Positions 5,570-7,144 of a stretch of DNA of 7,144 nt are shown one piece after another; positions within the stretch are counted from its first letter, which is position 1, and the number at the start of each line of letters is the position of its first letter. The DNA comes from JAIVJN01 sp036732565 (GTDB lineage: Bacteria > Acidobacteriota > Vicinamibacteria > Vicinamibacterales > UBA2999). A program made the translations under genes and the position numbers. The stretch is taken from contig DAINCF010000374.1 in assembly GCA_036732565.1 (NCBI GenBank), positions 1 to 7,144 of the forward strand. Reading direction: 5' to 3'. The notes under the pieces were generated by a model that was given only the letters and a program-made list of their open reading frames with translations, did not search any database and was not told the DNA's origin.

Positions 5570-6120
5570 CAATGAGGGGACGGGCCAACGGCTCGGAGGT
5601 GCGAATCGTGGGCGCCTATCTGGGGGGCACGTGCCTCGGGTCGCTCGTGACGGTCACGGTGGCGTGGTTCCTCAGCGGCTTCGCCAGCGTCCTGCCGGAG
5701 ACGTGGCGGATCGCGCTGCTGTGCGCGGGTGCGGCGTTCATCTGGCTCGGCAAGGAGGGGCCTCTGTCACACCGCATCACCCTCCCGGAGTCGCGGCACC
5801 AGATTCCCACCGACGTCTTCATCGGGAGTCCCGTGCGCGGCGCCTTCCGGTTCGGGTTCGAGCTCGGAACGGGGGTGCGCACCTACGCGGGGGCCTCCGC
5901 ACCCTACATCCTGCTCCTGGTGCTGCTCGTCGGCTCGTTGCCATTGGGCTGGGCGCTGCTGCTTGCCGGCGGCTTCGGACTGGGTCGCGCCACTCCGTTG
6001 ATGATCCAGCTGGCGTCGGCGGACCGCATGCGATTTGCCGGCGAGTCCTTCCGCCGCGAGCCCTTGACCGCAACGTTCGCCAGTGCCGTCGTCCTGGCCG
6101 GAGCCCTGTACCTTGTCTGA
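5560..6120 (+). CDS. MauF/CcdA-like integral membrane protein (main part)
   Basis: The open stretch runs from GTG 5560 (ATG 5572 also possible) to TGA 6118-6120 and gives up to 186 aa. Neither start has a ribosome-binding site, which supports reading it as the continuation of the preceding in-frame stretch. Hydrophobic segments include GAYLGGTCLGSLVTVTVAWF, IALLCAGAAFIWLG, SAPYILLLVLLVGSLPLG, WALLLAGGFGLGRATPL and a final AVVLAGALYLV. Between the second and third lies a soluble loop, then RFGFELGTGVRTYAGASAPY, which I associate with MauF-like members of the DsbD/CcdA electron-transfer superfamily. These carry reducing power across the membrane to thioredoxin-like partners. The MauD-like protein encoded upstream would be that partner. 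There are two cysteines (numbers 76 and 106 of the joined protein). If the TGA at position 45 is selenocysteine it would add a third redox residue. Confidence 0.65.
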   Translation: MLLPMRGRANGSEVRIVGAYLGGTCLGSLVTVTVAWFLSGFASVLPETWRIALLCAGAAFIWLGKEGPLSHRITLPESRHQIPTDVFIGSPVRGAFRFGFELGTGVRTYAGASAPYILLLVLLVGSLPLGWALLLAGGFGLGRATPLMIQLASADRMRFAGESFRREPLTATFASAVVLAGALYLV

Positions 6121-6712
6121 AGCCACTTCCGATCTCGACACCCGGCGTGGCGATCTGCCGCGGATGGAGACGCCGCGCGTCCGTCTTCGCCAGATCGACG
6201 AGCGCGACCGTGTGTTTCTCTACACGCTGATGACATCGCCAGAGGCGGGTGCCCGCGTCCGCTTCGGCGGCGCCACGCCCAGCCCGGAAAAGGTGGCGTC
6301 CTCGCTCTGGGAGAGCGTGCTCGCGCAGTTCGTCATCGAGGGAGTCGGGTCGGCGGAGCCGCTTGGCCTGCTGGCGATCACCTCACCGAACTTCAGGGAC
6401 GGATTCGCGTACGTCTCAGCGATCGGCATTCCCGAGGTGCAGGGCACGGGACTGATCGCCGAAGGCGTGCTGCTCGGATTCCACTACGCGTTCAGCACCT
6501 GGCCGTTTCGGAAAGTCTACATGGAGACCGGCGAGGACAGCTACGACAGCTTTCGAAGCGGCCTTGGACAGTTCTTCGCCGAGGAGGGCCGGCTTCGGCA
6601 GCACGTCTTCTGGAACGGCCGATGGCGCGACGTGTTCATCCTCGCCGTCTACCGTGAAACCTGGACCCGTCTGGCTCCGGCGATGATGGGGCGCCTCGAC
6701 CGTCATGCGTGA
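6113..6712 (+). CDS. GNAT-family N-acyl/acetyltransferase (RimJ/RimL-like)
   Basis: The product is 199 aa from the TTG at 6113, which overlaps the previous stop and has GGAG nine bases upstream. ATG 6164, giving METPRVRLRQIDERD, is an equally typical family start and would give 182 aa. The domain starts with a PRVRLRQIDERD strand-helix, continues with GLLAITSPNFRDGFAYVSAIGIPEVQGTGLIAEGVLLGFHYAF (central strand, then the Q-G-x-G-type acyl-CoA loop and helix), and ends with FFAEEGRLRQHVFWNGRWRDVFILAVYRETW, the RimJ/RimL signature. Such enzymes move an acyl group, usually acetyl from CoA, to an amine. The next genes encode an acyl carrier protein and a ketosynthase, so an acyl-ACP donor is conceivable, as for the GNAT enzyme of goadvionin-type lipopeptides. 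That is inference. The stop overlaps the ACP start. Confidence 0.82.
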   Translation: MSEATSDLDTRRGDLPRMETPRVRLRQIDERDRVFLYTLMTSPEAGARVRFGGATPSPEKVASSLWESVLAQFVIEGVGSAEPLGLLAITSPNFRDGFAYVSAIGIPEVQGTGLIAEGVLLGFHYAFSTWPFRKVYMETGEDSYDSFRSGLGQFFAEEGRLRQHVFWNGRWRDVFILAVYRETWTRLAPAMMGRLDRHA

Positions 6713-6968
6713 CACGATGATCAGCGCCGACGTCGAACAGCAGGTCGTCGGTCTCGTCCGCAGCGTCAAGAAGGATGTCCCGCTCGACGGATTGACTCGC
6801 ACGACGGCGCTCGCCGACCTCGGTATCGATTCGCTCGACGCGCTCAACATCCTGTTTGCGATGGAAGAGCACTTCGGCATCGTCATCTCCGACGAGCGCG
6901 CCCGCGAGATCCGGACGGTGGGCGACGTGATCGAGACAGTCATGACGTGCGTGCCGGAGCGGACATGA
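6705..6968 (+). CDS. Acyl carrier protein
   Basis: The product is 87 aa, the normal acyl carrier protein size, and it is acidic. The phosphopantetheine attachment site is LGIDSLDAL, with Ser43 as the modified serine. Helix II and the later segment FAMEEHFGIVISDERAREIRTVGDVIETV match the ACP fold, including the usual acidic face. ATG 6705 overlaps the end of the GNAT gene. ATG 6717 would remove four residues and cannot be excluded. It would need a phosphopantetheinyl transferase acting in the cytoplasm and serves as the carrier for the ketosynthase encoded next. The divergence from housekeeping AcpP and the operon context suggest a dedicated ACP for a special acyl or polyketide chain. Confidence 0.92.
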   Translation: MRDTMISADVEQQVVGLVRSVKKDVPLDGLTRTTALADLGIDSLDALNILFAMEEHFGIVISDERAREIRTVGDVIETVMTCVPERT

Positions 6969-7144
6969 CCGGCGTCGGCATCACCGGCGTCGGTGTCATC
7001 TCCTGCCTCGGACGCGGCAAGGCCGCGACGCTCGACGCCGTGCGGACCGGCCGCAGCGGCATCCGGCGCCTGCAGAACATCGATGCCTCCGCGTTGAACT
7101 GCCGCATCGGCGGCGAGATCCCGGCCGAGTCGTCCGACAATACA
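6965..7144 (+). CDS. Beta-ketoacyl-ACP synthase, N-terminal 60 residues (partial)
   Basis: ATG 6965 overlaps the ACP stop (ATGA), and the frame stays open to the window edge. The visible part is the typical start of a FabF/KAS-II-like condensing enzyme: MTGVGITGVGVISCLGRGKAATLDAV, then RTGRSGIRRL and IGGEIPAE. The catalytic cysteine and the two histidines lie beyond the window, so an intact active site cannot be confirmed, nor can a chain-length-factor version be excluded. Together with the ACP it would extend an acyl chain by Claisen condensation with malonyl-ACP. Confidence 0.9.
   Translation, partial: MTGVGITGVGVISCLGRGKAATLDAVRTGRSGIRRLQNIDASALNCRIGGEIPAESSDNT

Noticed and set aside
1..7144. 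tRNA, rRNA, CRISPR array or riboswitch
   Set aside because: No regular direct repeats, cloverleaf or known conserved aptamer core was seen on either strand by eye. A covariance-model scan was not possible.

Overview
The window is GC-rich, densely packed bacterial DNA with many overlapping start and stop codons (ATGA-type junctions) and a mix of ATG, GTG and TTG starts. The gene content (YCF48/BNR-type propeller end, AraC regulator with a DUF6597-like domain, VOC proteins, Mau-type redox genes) would suit a soil bacterium such as an acidobacterium. That placement is a guess from style, because no rRNA or marker gene is present.

The left part (1-2730) looks like an accessory region with gene decay. 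It holds the C-terminal end of a BNR/YCF48-like propeller protein (3-137, +) and a multi-pass membrane protein on the minus strand (268-819). Upstream of that membrane gene lies a start-less minus-strand remnant (863-1039). An AraC-family regulator follows (about 1031-1861, +). Next come a 170-bp MITE/REP-like element with 29-bp imperfect terminal inverted repeats (1955-2124) and an intact VOC (glyoxalase-fold) gene (2143-2568). Overlapping its stop is a wrecked second VOC gene (2568-2728) that has lost its middle.

The right part (about 2840-7144) reads as one long plus-strand operon that runs off the window. In order it encodes: an unrecognised 239-aa protein (2899-3618); a MauE-like membrane protein with a CGC motif (3649-4212); a MauD-like membrane-anchored thioredoxin with CAAC (4227-4799); a 205-aa protein with a Cys-free N-terminal part and 12 cysteines in the C-terminal part (4796-5413); a MauF/CcdA-like membrane protein split by one in-frame TGA (5407-5541 and 5560-6120); a GNAT acyl/acetyltransferase (6113-6712); an acyl carrier protein (6705-6968); and the start of a beta-ketoacyl-ACP synthase (6965 to the end).

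The MauE/MauD/MauF-like trio is the kind of thiol-disulfide machinery that helps methylamine dehydrogenase light chain (a 12-Cys protein) to fold. Here its client would be the neighbouring 12-Cys protein, which is not a clear light chain, and no heavy chain is seen. The operon then continues into GNAT, ACP and KS genes. The two points most worth checking are the in-frame TGA in the MauF-like gene, which is followed at a bSECIS-like distance by a small hairpin and could encode selenocysteine, and the linkage of a Cys-rich exported-type protein and its redox factors to acyl-chain biosynthesis genes.
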